Assembly: GCA_048013815.1 (NCBI GenBank) | Contig: CM106586.1 | Location: forward strand, 20,646,001-20,710,000 | Direction of reading: 5' to 3' | DNA: 64,000 bases | From: Setoptus koraiensis | Lineage: Eukaryota; Arthropoda | Part shown: positions 10,421 to 20,879 of the stretch, piece by piece | How the letters are laid out: each line of letters begins with the position of its first letter | Position numbering within the stretch: the stretch's first letter is position 1 | Notes under the pieces: model-generated | Told to the model about the DNA's origin: nothing | Database searches by the model: none | What the model saw: the letters and a program-made list of their open reading frames with translations, nothing else | Made by a program: the position numbers and the translations under genes

Positions 10421-10460
10421 TTCATGAAAAATCGATCTTTTTCATGAAAAATCGATCTTT
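10421..10460. repeat. 20-bp tandem duplication
   Basis: Two identical head-to-tail copies of TTCATGAAAAATCGATCTTT. Confidence 0.95.
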
Positions 10461-10499
10461 TTTTGGTGCTTTCTTGATGGACTCTCTTCTCAATAGATC

Positions 10500-11082
10500 T
10501 GTTTCTGTCTGAGATATAGCGCCTAATCAACAAGAGCTTGTTATCTCTAGATTTGTTTATCCTATCGACGTCTACGAGGGTCTTGTTGTATTCGTATTTT
10601 AGTCTCATGGAGCTTCTTTTCTTGTTCATCATATACATCTTTGAGTACAATTCTTGCCGGCTCTATCATCGACGCCCCTCTCAACCTCGATCCATTTGAT
10701 TGAGCATATAATGTTGACCTTCTCTCAACTTTTCTATGATGTGAAGCACACCAACGTGTGCTCTACCTACAATCATCTTGGACCGGCTATGCCAGGCCTC
10801 GGCACTGTTCTGGGTTCGAGGCAAACCGAGGTCAACCAGCTCGATAACAGACCAAAACTTGGATCCCAATTTCGGTGACCGGCGGTTACGTGATGAACCA
10901 CCAACAACATAATTACGCCGAAACCATTGAATTAATTCATTTGCCTCAGCTACAGGAAGATCACAAGCTAAATCTTCAAAAGCGTCTTCTATCTCTCTTG
11001 GCTTCAAGAATGCAAGAGCAATAATTTTGCGAATAGTGGTCGCACATGATTGCGATGAAACATACTTTCTATCAAATATTCG
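10500..11082 (-). mobile_element. MULE-type transposase, C-terminal remnant
   Basis: The minus strand reads IIALAFLKPREIEDAFEDL, then LGLPRTQNSAEAWHSRS and VGVLHIIEKLREGQ. This is the C-terminal signature of MULE-family transposases (the L-P-R-T-N-N-x-E-G-W-H motif followed by a helix), which in animals are often joined to FLYWCH zinc fingers. The frame is broken by stops at 11083-11085 and 10681-10683 and two more near 10665; after them the same frame resumes with a lysine/arginine-rich stretch resembling the extreme C-terminus. The catalytic DDE region, zinc finger and terminal inverted repeats were not found. It is a dead fragment of a DNA transposon, or a domesticated fragment. Confidence 0.7.
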
Positions 11083-11465
11083 TTATATGAAATGTACGTT
11101 GATGAAACGAGCCAGACCTGCCTATTCATATATCAGTAGTACATCTCATGGCAACACAACAACAACAAAAGAAGAAAAATCTAGAATAGAAGAGCTACAA
11201 CAACATCTCTCTCAACCGACAAACGAAGAGCGGTTGAGTAAACCATTGGCCGTAAAAGTTGCCAACCACTATGTCAAATTCTTGGAGGATATGATAAAAA
11301 AAAATCTTACCATCAAACAAATCACGGACTGAGTAGTCCCTCGCCGGGACCTTGACAGAATGCCGTCAGACGATGTAGTCGACGACAATCACATCGCCTG
11401 GAGGCTTATAGATACAGATTATCAAAATCTTCGTGAGTTCTCGAGGGAAAAACAGTTTGAAACGA
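11083..11465. other. No confident gene; one plausible small frame on plus strand
   Basis: A plus-strand frame ending at 11332 carries a helical-looking stretch (EEKSRIEELQQHLSQP followed by LAVKVANHYVKFLEDMIKKN) but has no recognised relatives and no clear start. It might be another captured fragment or chance. Confidence 0.25.
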
Positions 11466-11675
11466 CAGATTGTATCATCGATTACCGCTAAGCTGAGATT
11501 CGAAGAAGCATGCAACGTTGATTCGCACGAGTTTCAAACTAATCTGGTACCATACCATCGTATTCATTTTCCACTTGTCACTTGTGCGCCTGTTATCTCT
11601 GCGGAGAAGGCCTACCATAAGCAATTGACAGTATCTGAGATCACCAACTCCTGCTTTGAGCCACAAAATCAAATG
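11466..11675 (+). pseudogene. Alpha-tubulin fragment
   Basis: About 70 codons on the plus strand match the middle of alpha-tubulin (roughly residues 233-302): [28 protein letters not shown], then [15 protein letters not shown] and [13 protein letters not shown]. The similarity stops abruptly on both sides, with no GTP-binding N-terminal domain and no C-terminal region. Several highly conserved positions are changed, such as the histidine in VPYHRIHF and the cysteine in LVTCAPV, so this is a decayed piece rather than an exon of an active gene. Confidence 0.82.
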
Positions 11676-11689
11676 GAGAGAGTCCAAAG

Positions 11690-12000
11690 TGAAAGGGAGC
11701 ACACAAAATTTAGTGGCAACAGGCTGAACATTTTGAGGGCACTGTTTTGATTCATATGATATTGATGAAAGTTATATTTAAAGGCTTTTTTTTCGCCCAT
11801 GAGAGTTCATGATTGAGATTGTCCATAATTGTCTGGAACCAAAGTTCAATTCCGCTTGATTCCGTGTGGCCGGAATTAGTTTACAAGATCCGAGTCAATC
11901 TTGATCACTTGATGAATATGAGAAGCATGAGTCGTGACATTTGAAATATTTCCAGAGACTTTCTTTTAGAAGGCAGTTTTCTTCCATCAGTCCTGCATAA
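11690..12000 (-). pseudogene. Decayed copy B of the adjacent secreted-protein gene
   Basis: The minus strand around 11870-11970 reads NISNVTTHASHIHQVIKIDSDLVN then stop, in which the last eight residues equal the IDSDLVN of the intact gene at 12180-13232 and the first part equals copy C. The DNA at 11736-11870 also aligns with 12045-12160, the 3' flank of the intact gene, so the duplicated unit included the 3' untranslated region. Confidence 0.65.
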
Positions 12001-12047
12001 ACAGATGGAAAATTGCCGCACGAAACATTTCACAGTTGTTCAATGTT

Positions 12048-12053
12048 TTTATT
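12048..12053 (-). terminator. Poly(A) signal AATAAA
   Basis: AATAAA on the minus strand, about 130 bases beyond the stop codon of the gene at 12180-13232. Confidence 0.5.
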
Positions 12054-12179
12054 CATATGATAGAAATACAAGCTCCACATCATGCTTTTATCGCTCATTG
12101 GAGTTTATGATTCAGATTGTCACTACCTGGATGGAAGCAGCGTTTGATTCCGAATCGGAACTTCCGATTGATTCAGTGC

Positions 12180-13232
12180 TTAGTCTTCTTCCTCTTCCTC
12201 TGATTCATCCTGTTGGCCCTGTTGTTCCGGTTGGAATTTGTTCACAAGATCAGAGTCAATCTCATGGATTTGTTCTGTCACATCGAAGGTCTTAGGATCC
12301 GCGGCCAAAAACAGGCTTTCAGGTATCGCATTCCACGGTTGAGGCAATGCTAAATCTACAGTAAAGCAATATTGGAGAGTATTTAGCCAGTGGCTGACTC
12401 TTGGGCTGTTCTTCAACTTTTTGTCTGTCGCATCCCCATTGTCGCTTGCCTTGAAACCTCTGTAAGATAATCTCATAATCGGATAGATTGAGCTTTCAGC
12501 ATAACTACTAAGCAATTGGCAAGATTGTCTAAGATCCGTAAATTGGTTAATCACTTCTTGGTTATCTAGACGAAGAAGAAGGGGTTTCGCGTACCCGTCC
12601 GTATGAGTACGGGCAAATAACAAAAAGCCCGATGAACGGAGGTCTTCCGGTAAGTTAACTTTGGAAGACACATGGTCCTCGAAAATTTTGCGGGCAGTTT
12701 GATCATTTTCCACAACATTAAAGCTCTTTTTGAGAGCCTCGTCTGACTGTTCTGCTTGCTCTAGTTTTGTTTCGACACTTCTTTTGCATGTTAGAGCAAC
12801 CTGGCCAAAGAGCAATGAAGTGAATTGAAGCAATCCATTAGTTGTTGCTTTCTCCTTCGCTCGAGACCCGAATCCAGTGATGTGTTTGTCGAATTGGATC
12901 AACTCATCAACTAAACTCTTTTCGCACACAGACTGTACTGTTCGTATTTTTTGAACAATTTCGTACAGCTCTCTCACATCTCGCTCGCCTCCGTAACTCT
13001 GCAAACAGTCGTTGATGAGTTCGGCGGTCGTTGTGCTGTTCAGTTCCGGTGTTTGGTCTAGTTCGTTTGCAAATTCTATGAATTTAGACACTGAGTCGAG
13101 CGATTTTACTCTGCTCTCGCAAAGCGAATTTGATGATGTCCATAGTTCTCTCTTGCCGACTGAAATGCCAGCAGCCGAACAACCAACGACTCCTGCGATC
13201 AATAAGAAGAATGACACTTGTTGTATTGACAT
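12180..13232 (-). CDS. Secreted protein of unknown family, acidic tail
   Basis: An intronless gene of 350 residues starting with ATG at 13232. Residues 1-21 form a clear signal peptide (hydrophobic FFLLIAGVVG followed by small residues). The mature part is mostly helical in look, with about six cysteines, spaced as for disulphides, and ends in a glutamate-rich tail (DESEEEEED). No known domain was recognised. A TATA box lies about 80 bases upstream and AATAAA about 130 bases downstream, so it looks like a compact active gene. Three partial copies of its 3' end lie nearby (7.9, 11.9 and 13.4 kb), which shows it belongs to a small local family that has been losing members. It may be a lineage-specific secreted effector, haemolymph or salivary protein, but nothing in the sequence decides this. 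Confidence 0.8.
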   Translation of the reverse strand: MSIQQVSFFLLIAGVVGCSAAGISVGKRELWTSSNSLCESRVKSLDSVSKFIEFANELDQTPELNSTTTAELINDCLQSYGGERDVRELYEIVQKIRTVQSVCEKSLVDELIQFDKHITGFGSRAKEKATTNGLLQFTSLLFGQVALTCKRSVETKLEQAEQSDEALKKSFNVVENDQTARKIFEDHVSSKVNLPEDLRSSGFLLFARTHTDGYAKPLLLRLDNQEVINQFTDLRQSCQLLSSYAESSIYPIMRLSYRGFKASDNGDATDKKLKNSPRVSHWLNTLQYCFTVDLALPQPWNAIPESLFLAADPKTFDVTEQIHEIDSDLVNKFQPEQQGQQDESEEEEED

Positions 13233-13310
13233 CTTTTACTGTTCATAATTTTTCTTTCAAACACAATCTTTAGGATATCAATAATAGTAATATTTAGTCA
13301 GACGCCACCG

Positions 13311-13320
13311 CTATTTATAC
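13311..13320 (-). promoter_or_regulatory. TATA box of the 12180-13232 gene
   Basis: GTATAAATAG on the minus strand, about 80 bases upstream of the ATG at 13232, leaving room for a 5' untranslated region of about 50 bases. Confidence 0.65.
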
Positions 13321-13353
13321 CAGATCGGAATTTTCCGCTCCGAGAGGCCATCT

Positions 13354-13548
13354 TCACGAAGTTCTATTTTTACGTTGACACCATTTGTTGGATATCAGCA
13401 GTGAGAGCCGTGACATTCGAGATATTTTCAGAAATTTTTTAACCTGGAAAGAACTTACTCTTTTTGAAACAACAGTCGAAAATTTCTCTTGTAATGTGTC
13501 TATCAGTTCTACATGAGAAGATGCAAGAGTGTCACATGCAAAATTCAT
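13354..13548 (-). pseudogene. Copy C: partial relative of the 12180-13232 family
   Basis: From ATG at 13548 the frame reads about 30 residues (FACDTLASSHVELIDTLQEK onward) up to an excellent splice donor, AGAGTAAGT, near 13465. Beyond it another frame reads NISNVTALTADIQQMVST then stop, matching copy B and, more weakly, the C-terminus of the intact gene. It may be the remnant of a duplicate or the last exons of a very small relative. Confidence 0.4.
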
Positions 13549-13559
13549 GAAAAAATATT

Positions 13560-14245
13560 TTATTTTCTGGTTGTTATTTTGAAAAGAGGGGATCGAAATC
13601 TGGTGTATTCGTCGGAGACAAATTCATCTTAACAAACGTATCTGGGTAGGTATGGCCCAAATACGAAGCAAACTGTAACCTGCGACTAGATTTCTAATAA
13701 ATTTGTTGTAATTATATTCATTCGGTCGTTGTGACGCGTTGATAACCAATAGCTAGAACAAAATCTGAGGTTAGGAAATTCACTCGTTGGCTTTTTCAGC
13801 TTTTTTTTCGACAGAAAGAAACGAGCTTCTGAGTTTCTGTTGGAAACAAATAGGGTTTCAAAGTCAGCAGGCCCATTCTAAACACAAACTTCAAGAGTTG
13901 TCACCCAACCATGAATATTTCTGAATTCTGTCAACCCCAGTGATAGGGAAACGTCGTAAAATCATTAATGTTGCACTTATGTGCATCTCATGAGGCAATT
14001 GAGTAAAGATATAGGGTAGAAATTGCTTTTATTATCATTCTACCACCATCGATCCTAGCCAATTAGATTTTCTCAAGCCTGAAAATCACGCCAATCTGGT
14101 CTGGCACTGCTTAGTATGGCGAGCCCCATAGTTGCTCGTTAGTTCCCAACTTAGAGCTAGTTTGCAATGAACCTATGCCCGTCGCGCATCTGAAATGAAA
14201 TCCATGATGAATATCCTCAAACATTCTACTTCGGGGGGTCGGATT
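13560..14245. other. Intergenic, no gene seen
   Basis: 3' flank of the first ML gene. A minus-strand AATAAA lies near 14030; otherwise nothing recognisable. Confidence 0.4.
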
Positions 14246-14964
14246 TCACTCCACTGGACACATGTGAGCCTGCTTGGGTTTTCTTCGCCTAATACTTTTG
14301 CTATTGTATTTGGTTTTGCGATTGCTTTCGTCGGTCAATCTAATATCCAACTGATTACAAACAAGGTCGCCTCCGGAACGACTGTAGATCTTAAGGGTGG
14401 CATAGCCCGACAACTTCGGCCAATGGGGCTGAACAAACAAGTCGATCTCGATTGTAACCGGTTTGTCTGACGGCAGTGGACAGTCGATATTGTAATGGCC
14501 GCACACTTGTTCGGATTCTAACGGAACATTCACTGCCGGAAGCAGAAAGGACACTTTGGCATAGATTTTGACATACAGCTCATCGTACTGGTGTTGAGGA
14601 ACAAACGTTACTTTAATCGTGTGATTTTTGCCCAATATTAAGGAACATCTCTTGTCTTCCATGAGATCGCAACCAGAGAATTCGACCTTTTTAATTACCG
14701 CCATGGAGCCTGTTTGTTTGTGGTGTCGTTTTGTAAATGCATTTTTGTGTTTCATTACTATCATGTTCAATTGAAAACATCCGTCTCGATGCGAGTTCGA
14801 GCATGGAAACTTAGATGTCGTCGTTCGTGGGCTTGAATAATCAGTTAATACTTACCGCAATCGTTACAATTTTTCGGAATTGTCCCGTCTTCGTTCATCC
14901 AGCAAGCACTAGCTGATTGGCCCAAGAGAATCGAGAGGCCTACAGCCAACAAAACTAACGTCAT
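14246..14964 (-). CDS. ML-domain (NPC2 / mite group 2 allergen-like) protein 1
   Basis: Two exons, 14856-14964 and 14246-14709, joined across a 146-base intron with donor GTAAGT and acceptor AACAG; the phase-1 junction gives DCGSMAVIKKVEFSGCDL. The 190-residue product starts with a signal peptide (MTLVLLAVGLSILLGQSASA) and then an ML domain, the beta-sandwich fold that holds a lipid in its core, as in NPC2, MD-2 and Der p 2. Cysteines in DCG, SGCDL, DKRCSL, VCGHYNIDC and LVCNQ match the usual disulphide set. The ATG at 14964 was chosen because the signal peptide begins there. A basic C-terminal extension of about 28 residues (with SIRRRKPKQ) goes beyond the usual end of the domain. It is a secreted lipid-binding protein in a tandem pair with the gene at 15621-16343. 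Confidence 0.88.
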
Positions 14965-15129
14965 GATGACAGATTGAACAATCGAGAGCACTTCATACAG
15001 TGTTAAAGTGACTCGTGATTTATTAGGAGGCGTCGATTGATTCTCCTTAGAGCTAATACAGTAGATAGGCTTTTCACTGAGAGTGTTGGCAACTGAAGAG
15101 TATCTGATTACCAGTGCAAACATTTAATA

Positions 15130-15590
15130 CGAAATCTCGACTTCAAATGCAGACTCTGGAGAGTGGTTTGATTTATCAACGAAAACGCTCTAGGATGGAT
15201 AGGCAAGTAGACATAGAGCGACGAGATTTGAAGAGATGGCTCCCAGGCTAATGGAAATATCTTTGTGTTTTGCAACTTGCAACATGTGTCTGATGAGCAG
15301 CAGGCAACAAGTGGAATAAGTAGAGCCAATGGACGAGGAAAAATGAGGAATCTTGCGGCCCTAAAGAAACATTTAGTCGCCTGTGTCGTGGCGCTTAGCA
15401 AATAAAAAAGAAAAAAGGGAAACGGGACCCATGAAAAGCACGCCAACCGGAAGATGAGAAACGCCAAGATGATGATGTCAAGTGAGGTATCCCGTTGATG
15501 ATAAATGGATAAACCGAATAAACAGCAGAAAAGAAGAGACATTTTCGAGGCAACATTTCATATCTGGGTACAACGAAGGTATTCGTTGTC
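15130..15590. other. Spacer between the two ML genes
   Basis: No coding potential supported; it should hold the promoter of the 14246-14964 gene, but no TATA motif was certain. Confidence 0.4.
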
Positions 15591-15596
15591 TTTATT
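15591..15596 (-). terminator. Poly(A) signal of ML gene 2
   Basis: AATAAA on the minus strand 25 bases beyond the stop codon at 15621. Confidence 0.55.
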
Positions 15597-15620
15597 TCTA
15601 CTTTAGGTGGCCGATAATCA

Positions 15621-16343
15621 CTACTCCACAAAATTTGACATGTCGGCCTGGCTGGGCTTTCTTCTCCGATTGTATTTTGCGTCCACCAGTTGAAATTTTA
15701 TCTGCCCACAAACTAATCTCGTGTATTCATTGTGACTCGACTTGGGACTGTATAGCTCAAAGGTGGCTGAGCCCGATAACCGGGGCCAATTGGAATCAAA
15801 GAACAGCTCCAGCTCGAATGTAACCTGTTGGTCTGGCTTGAGTGGACAGGTGACATTGTAATTGTCGCAGGCTCGTGCTGGACTCAACGGAAATCTCATC
15901 GGTAGCATGACTATTCTGCCCCAGACGTTGACATACAATTCTTCGTAATATTGATTAGGAACAAAAGTTATTCGGACCGTGTGATTTCTGCCTAGCATTA
16001 TGCGACACCTGTCGTTTTGCATGAGATCGCAACCAGAGAATTCTACGCTCTTAATTACTGCCCCGGAGCCTGTTTTTTGATTGTCGCCAACGATTCGTTG
16101 GTCATTTCGGAGATGTATTATCGTATTGTGTTACTATGTATTGTATTGGATTGAGAGTATCCATTTCAGGGCGAGTTTTCGCATGCAAACAGAGTGCTGG
16201 TCATGGGATATATTGATCGATCAATACCTACCGCAATCGTAACAATTTGCCGGTCTACTCTGAGTGGCTTCGTCCGTCCAACAAGCGCTCGCTGATTGGC
16301 CCAAGAGGATGGCGAGGCCGGCGGCCAACAAAACCAACGTCAT
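15621..16343 (-). CDS. ML-domain (NPC2 / mite group 2 allergen-like) protein 2
   Basis: Paralogue of the gene at 14246-14964, with the same structure: exon 1 16232-16343 (signal peptide ending GQSASA), donor GTAGGT, a 162-base intron, acceptor AAACAG, exon 2 15621-16069, phase 1. The 186-residue product reads DCGSGAVIKSVEFSGCDL across the junction. The ML-domain cysteines are conserved (CDL, DRCRI, ACDNYNVTC, LVCGQ) and it again has a basic tail (YNRRRKPSQ). Identity to the neighbour is roughly half by eye, and the signal peptides are nearly identical, so the pair arose by tandem duplication followed by divergence of the lipid-binding part. Predicted secreted lipid carrier. Confidence 0.88.
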
Positions 16344-16464
16344 GATGAGAGATTTAACAACTGAGAGGATTTCGCACAATATTGAAATATTAAAATAAAT
16401 TGTCAGCAAACTGAGTGAGTGAGCTCGGGCGGCCAATGCAAGCGGATATTGGCGCAAACACTCA

Positions 16465-16472
16465 CTTATATA
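16465..16472 (-). promoter_or_regulatory. TATA box of ML gene 2
   Basis: TATATAAG on the minus strand, about 120 bases upstream of the ATG at 16343. Confidence 0.5.
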
Positions 16473-16964
16473 TTGCTGCCAGAAGCCGTCAAGTTTGTCT
16501 AGCTAGGCTCGGAATTGACAAAAACAATGCGAGTTCATTGCTAGGTTTTCATCTAGCGCATTCGTCGTAATTATCGGTGTTTATTAGGCGATGACTCGCA
16601 AAAAAGGCAGCCAGCCCATGAATGAGCAAGTGGCAAATTAAATCGTCGGTCGCCTTGAAATCGGCATCATCGCGATCATTCACTCAGAGACTCTGAGTGA
16701 GAGTTGCCGCTCGGAACTGTGTACTGCCAATTATTGTAATACGATCGCCGAAAATAGCTGCCTCATTCTGATGACACTTTGAAGGGCACTGCGGCGAGTT
16801 TCGACGAGTTTTGACAAGTTTGGCGAGCTTGCCAGTCAATTGACAGCAATTGTATCGGCGAGTCTTTCGTTTGATTGTTCGACACCAAATCGGTGGTCTG
16901 CCTGAGCCTGACAAACAAACAAAAACGACAATAGTTGTGACGCCTACGCTTGCAATTGGGACCA
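16473..16964. other. Spacer, 3' flank of the guanylyl cyclase gene
   Basis: No gene supported. A frame on the minus strand runs through it but is antisense-like overlap with the cyclase end and has no recognisable product. Confidence 0.4.
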
Positions 16965-19900
16965 CTAGCTCAGCGAATTGGCCGACTCTAGCCAGTAGGT
17001 GTCCATCAGGCCCTTGCCCTTGACGTCGATCTGGCCGCGCGGCTCTATTATGAGGCCTTGAACATTGTCGAGGAGACACTTTGTTTCGTGTGACATTTGT
17101 ATCTTGTTGGCCTTGCTGTTTGTTTGCATTCGCGACGCAACATTCACTGTGTCGCCGATGAGACAATATTTGGGCCGCTTGAGGCCGACGACGCCCGCGC
17201 ACACCGAGCCCGAATGGAGCCCGATGCGCACGTTGAACATTATGTTGGAGGCGTGCTGAAATTGGAAGGATTTCACCGAGTCGCGAATGCACAACGCCAT
17301 TCGGGCTATCTGTTCGGCACTGATGCGTCGCTGATAATCCCGCAATCGCTCGTCCATCAGTTGCGATTGCAAATCGTCCTTGGCGCTGTCCATCGACTGC
17401 TGCTGCTGCTGCTGAGCCGGCCCGATGGCCACAGAATCGCGCTGCTCTCGCGTTGGCGCGCCAAAATTGGCCGGAAGTTGCTGCTGTTGCGCCTGACCGT
17501 CGGCACTGGCCTGCTTTGGCTGACCTCGCAAACTGCCCGTCAGTGTCGTCTGGCGTCGCCATTTTCCACTGGACGTGGACTCTTTACTTCCGCTTTTCGA
17601 TTGTGTCCGGTTCTTTCGCAACAGTACCCGCCGGAATTTGGCCGTCCGGTTCGCACCGGCGCCGTCGGCCGCCGTGTCGTCCGCCTGCTGCTGATCTTGG
17701 CGCTGGCCCGCGTCCTCGAACTGATCGTCGCCGTCAAAACTGGCCACTTGTTGCAGTGATTGCTGCTGGCGCGGCTGTTGCGCTTGCTTGGCGGGCGCCG
17801 CCTGCGATAACGATATGCCCGACGCAATGAGAAACTGATCGACGATGGTCTCGATTTTGATCACATCGAAACTGTTGATGATGGAATCGAAGCGCGAATA
17901 CAGCTCGTTGAGCAGCTCGACCAATTGATTTGGTTGCATCATTCTGGCAAATTGCTCGAAACCGATTATGTCGCTGAAGAATATTGTAACCGCTTCAAAC
18001 GATTGCGGCGTTATTGTGTCGTTTCGTTTCAGCTGATCGGCCACAAATTTCGGTATCAACTTGTACAATATTTCCTCGTTGCGGCGCTTCTCGTCCACAA
18101 TATCGGCGCTCTTTTCCTCCACTATCCGTTCCAAATTGCTTGCATAATTCTGCAACCTGTCCATCATGTTGTCCAAATAGTTCTTAGTGGTCAGTCCGTT
18201 GGTGACGCGCTTCAAACGGGTCTTGATCATGCCAAACGAGGGCCTCTTCTGCGGCTGTTCCGACCAGCAAAACTCCATCAGCTCCATCAGCTCGTGTTGC
18301 GCCTCAAAATGTTTGCCCGGCACCGCTGGCCGCACGGGCGGATTTGTGCCCATTCGCAATTGGTCCAGTATCTCGTCAAAGTCCAGCTTATTCTCCACAT
18401 TGACAATATTTTGCTGCTGCTCTTGCTGGCAGCCGCTAGCCTGATGCTCGGCGTCGCTGTCGCCCGAACGGGCCGGTCTGAACTTGCCGCCGGCCAGCGA
18501 ACCCGAATGAGCGCTAATGGGATCGGCATTCGGCGGTTTGCCCGTTCGGTGCAAATTTGCCCGTATTGTGGGCAGGTCCTGACTGCGCCTGCTGCTGCGC
18601 GCCGTCCGGGACCCGTCATTGCTGCCGACGTGCTGCGACACACTCGACGACACATCGTCGTCCGACGTCTCCCGATCGGCCGCACCGGTATGCGCGTCGG
18701 GTTCCTCTCTCAGCAACATGCTGGCGCTGTCCGAGTTGAGATTGGATTTTTGCAACGCGCGCCTGAGCGACCGCTCGTGCTTGCCCTCGCCGTCGGGCAA
18801 CCGCGTCGGGGCGGCCATTCTGTTGGCGGACGGACTCAGGTACGAGGTAGGCCTCAAACTGGAGCCCGGCGTCACAGAATGCACGCTGCCCGTCACAGAC
18901 AAGTTGCCGCCGGTCGACTCGGCCCCCACTGAATTCTGTCGCCGGCTCGCCATAATTTTGCTGTTGCTCGCTGCGGCCGACTTGAGCCTCTGTCCGTTTG
19001 AGGCAAGTTGTACGGATGCGATGTTTGTGCCGTACGCAAACGGCCGGGCCCTGGTGATGATTTCCGACAAGATTATGCCAAACGAGTAAATGTCGCCCTT
19101 TTTGCTTCCCTTTAGGTGCGGATATCGCTGACGCAAATGCTCGGGCGCTATCCACAGATATTTGCGACTGGCCGCATTGTCCTTGGGCAGCGCTCTCGAT
19201 TGATTGGCGCTAGGCTTGTTGTTGCTGATACAGTGGTCCTTGCCGACTATCCGACTGACCGAGTCGCCGATGGCCGACATTGTGTCGGCGTCGCGATGAT
19301 TGCCGTTGGCGATGTCGCGCTGGGGCCCGGCCGACCGGCCGCGATGATTCACGGCCGACCTCAGACTATCCACTTGGCCCACCGACGAGCCGGGCCGCTC
19401 CGTGCCCATGGCGGCGGCCCCCTGGTCGCACAATGTGGCGCCCTCCTCCACCGATTGGGTCTGTTGATACAATTTGTGCAGGCCAAAATCTGTTATTTTC
19501 ACCGTGAATCTGCTGTCTATTGTGCAATTGGACGACTTGAGCCGGCCGTGATAATCCAACAGGCTGTTATGTATGAAATTCATGCCGTTTATGATGTCGC
19601 CAATGATGGAATATTTGAAGGTCCAGTCCATTTGCATGTTGCCGTTGAGCAGAATGTCCTGCAAGCTGCCCTTGGCGCAGTATTCGCTGACCACACAAAT
19701 GTGTTCCGTTTCAAGACACAAACCGATGAATTTGCACAAATTGTCGTGCACCAATTCGCGAATCGCCTTCAGCTCAATGAGAAAATCGCGGCTTATGTCG
19801 ATTTTGGTCACATTCAACGGCTTCACCAGCACCACTTGATCGTTGAACTTTGCCAGGCCCACGCCAACCATTGTGACGAAACTGTTATCTGACCGGATGA

Positions 19901-20793
19901 GGCCAATTGTGTTGTTGGGCCCGCTCGCCAGCGAGCTGTGACCCTGCTTGATGGTGTTGCTTGCGTACAAACCGCTACTTCCGGACGCGCTGCTCGCCGC
20001 CCCCACGGACGATAGGGCGCACGAAGTTGCACCGCCACCAATGGGCACATTGAGAAAGGAGCCCTCGGGTGCCAATTGATGAATGGGCCGCGATTGGGCG
20101 GCCAGCTCGACGGCGTCGCCGCCGCCGCCGCCGCTCAAGTCGTCGGGGCCGTGACATTCGAGCACATTGATGCGGGCGCATGCCTGCAATCCGGGCGCCC
20201 CAACCTCGCTGGCGATCATAGAGGGCGCTCGCACCACTGAGGTACACAGCGAATCAACGGTTTGGCCGTGCGCATCCAGCCTAACAAATGTCAAATCTTT
20301 CCAGTCGATTTGCCACCAATAATCGTTCAATTGTAACTGGTACGTGATTTGCCGGTAGCGCCACAGCGACAACAGCGACACGGCCACCATGATGCCGATG
20401 AGAATGACACTGACCGCCAATACGACATACGTGTTGCGCCTGTCAACACACTGGTCGGCGTCGTTGCGGAAACCGCACTCGGGTATGTCGGGCGGGGCGC
20501 TGTCGCTGCCGGCCGAGGCCGATTTCAGCCCAGATAGATCGCCCGAGCCACCATAACTGAAATAACTGTCCAGCGGCTTCTGGTTGGCCCGTCGTGTGGG
20601 CCAATGAATAAACGTTGACGGCAGCATATCTATGCTGTTGGACAAAGAATTGTAGCCGGCCACTGGGCGCATAATGCCCGTTTCCGGTTCCAAATCGAGC
20701 ATGACGCAATCGGGCTGGTAGTCGCCGTTGGCGTTGATGAACAGGCCCGATGTGAGGCCCAAATCGTAGCTAGAGTTCCACAGCAGCAACCGG

Positions 20794-20879
<86 letters not shown>

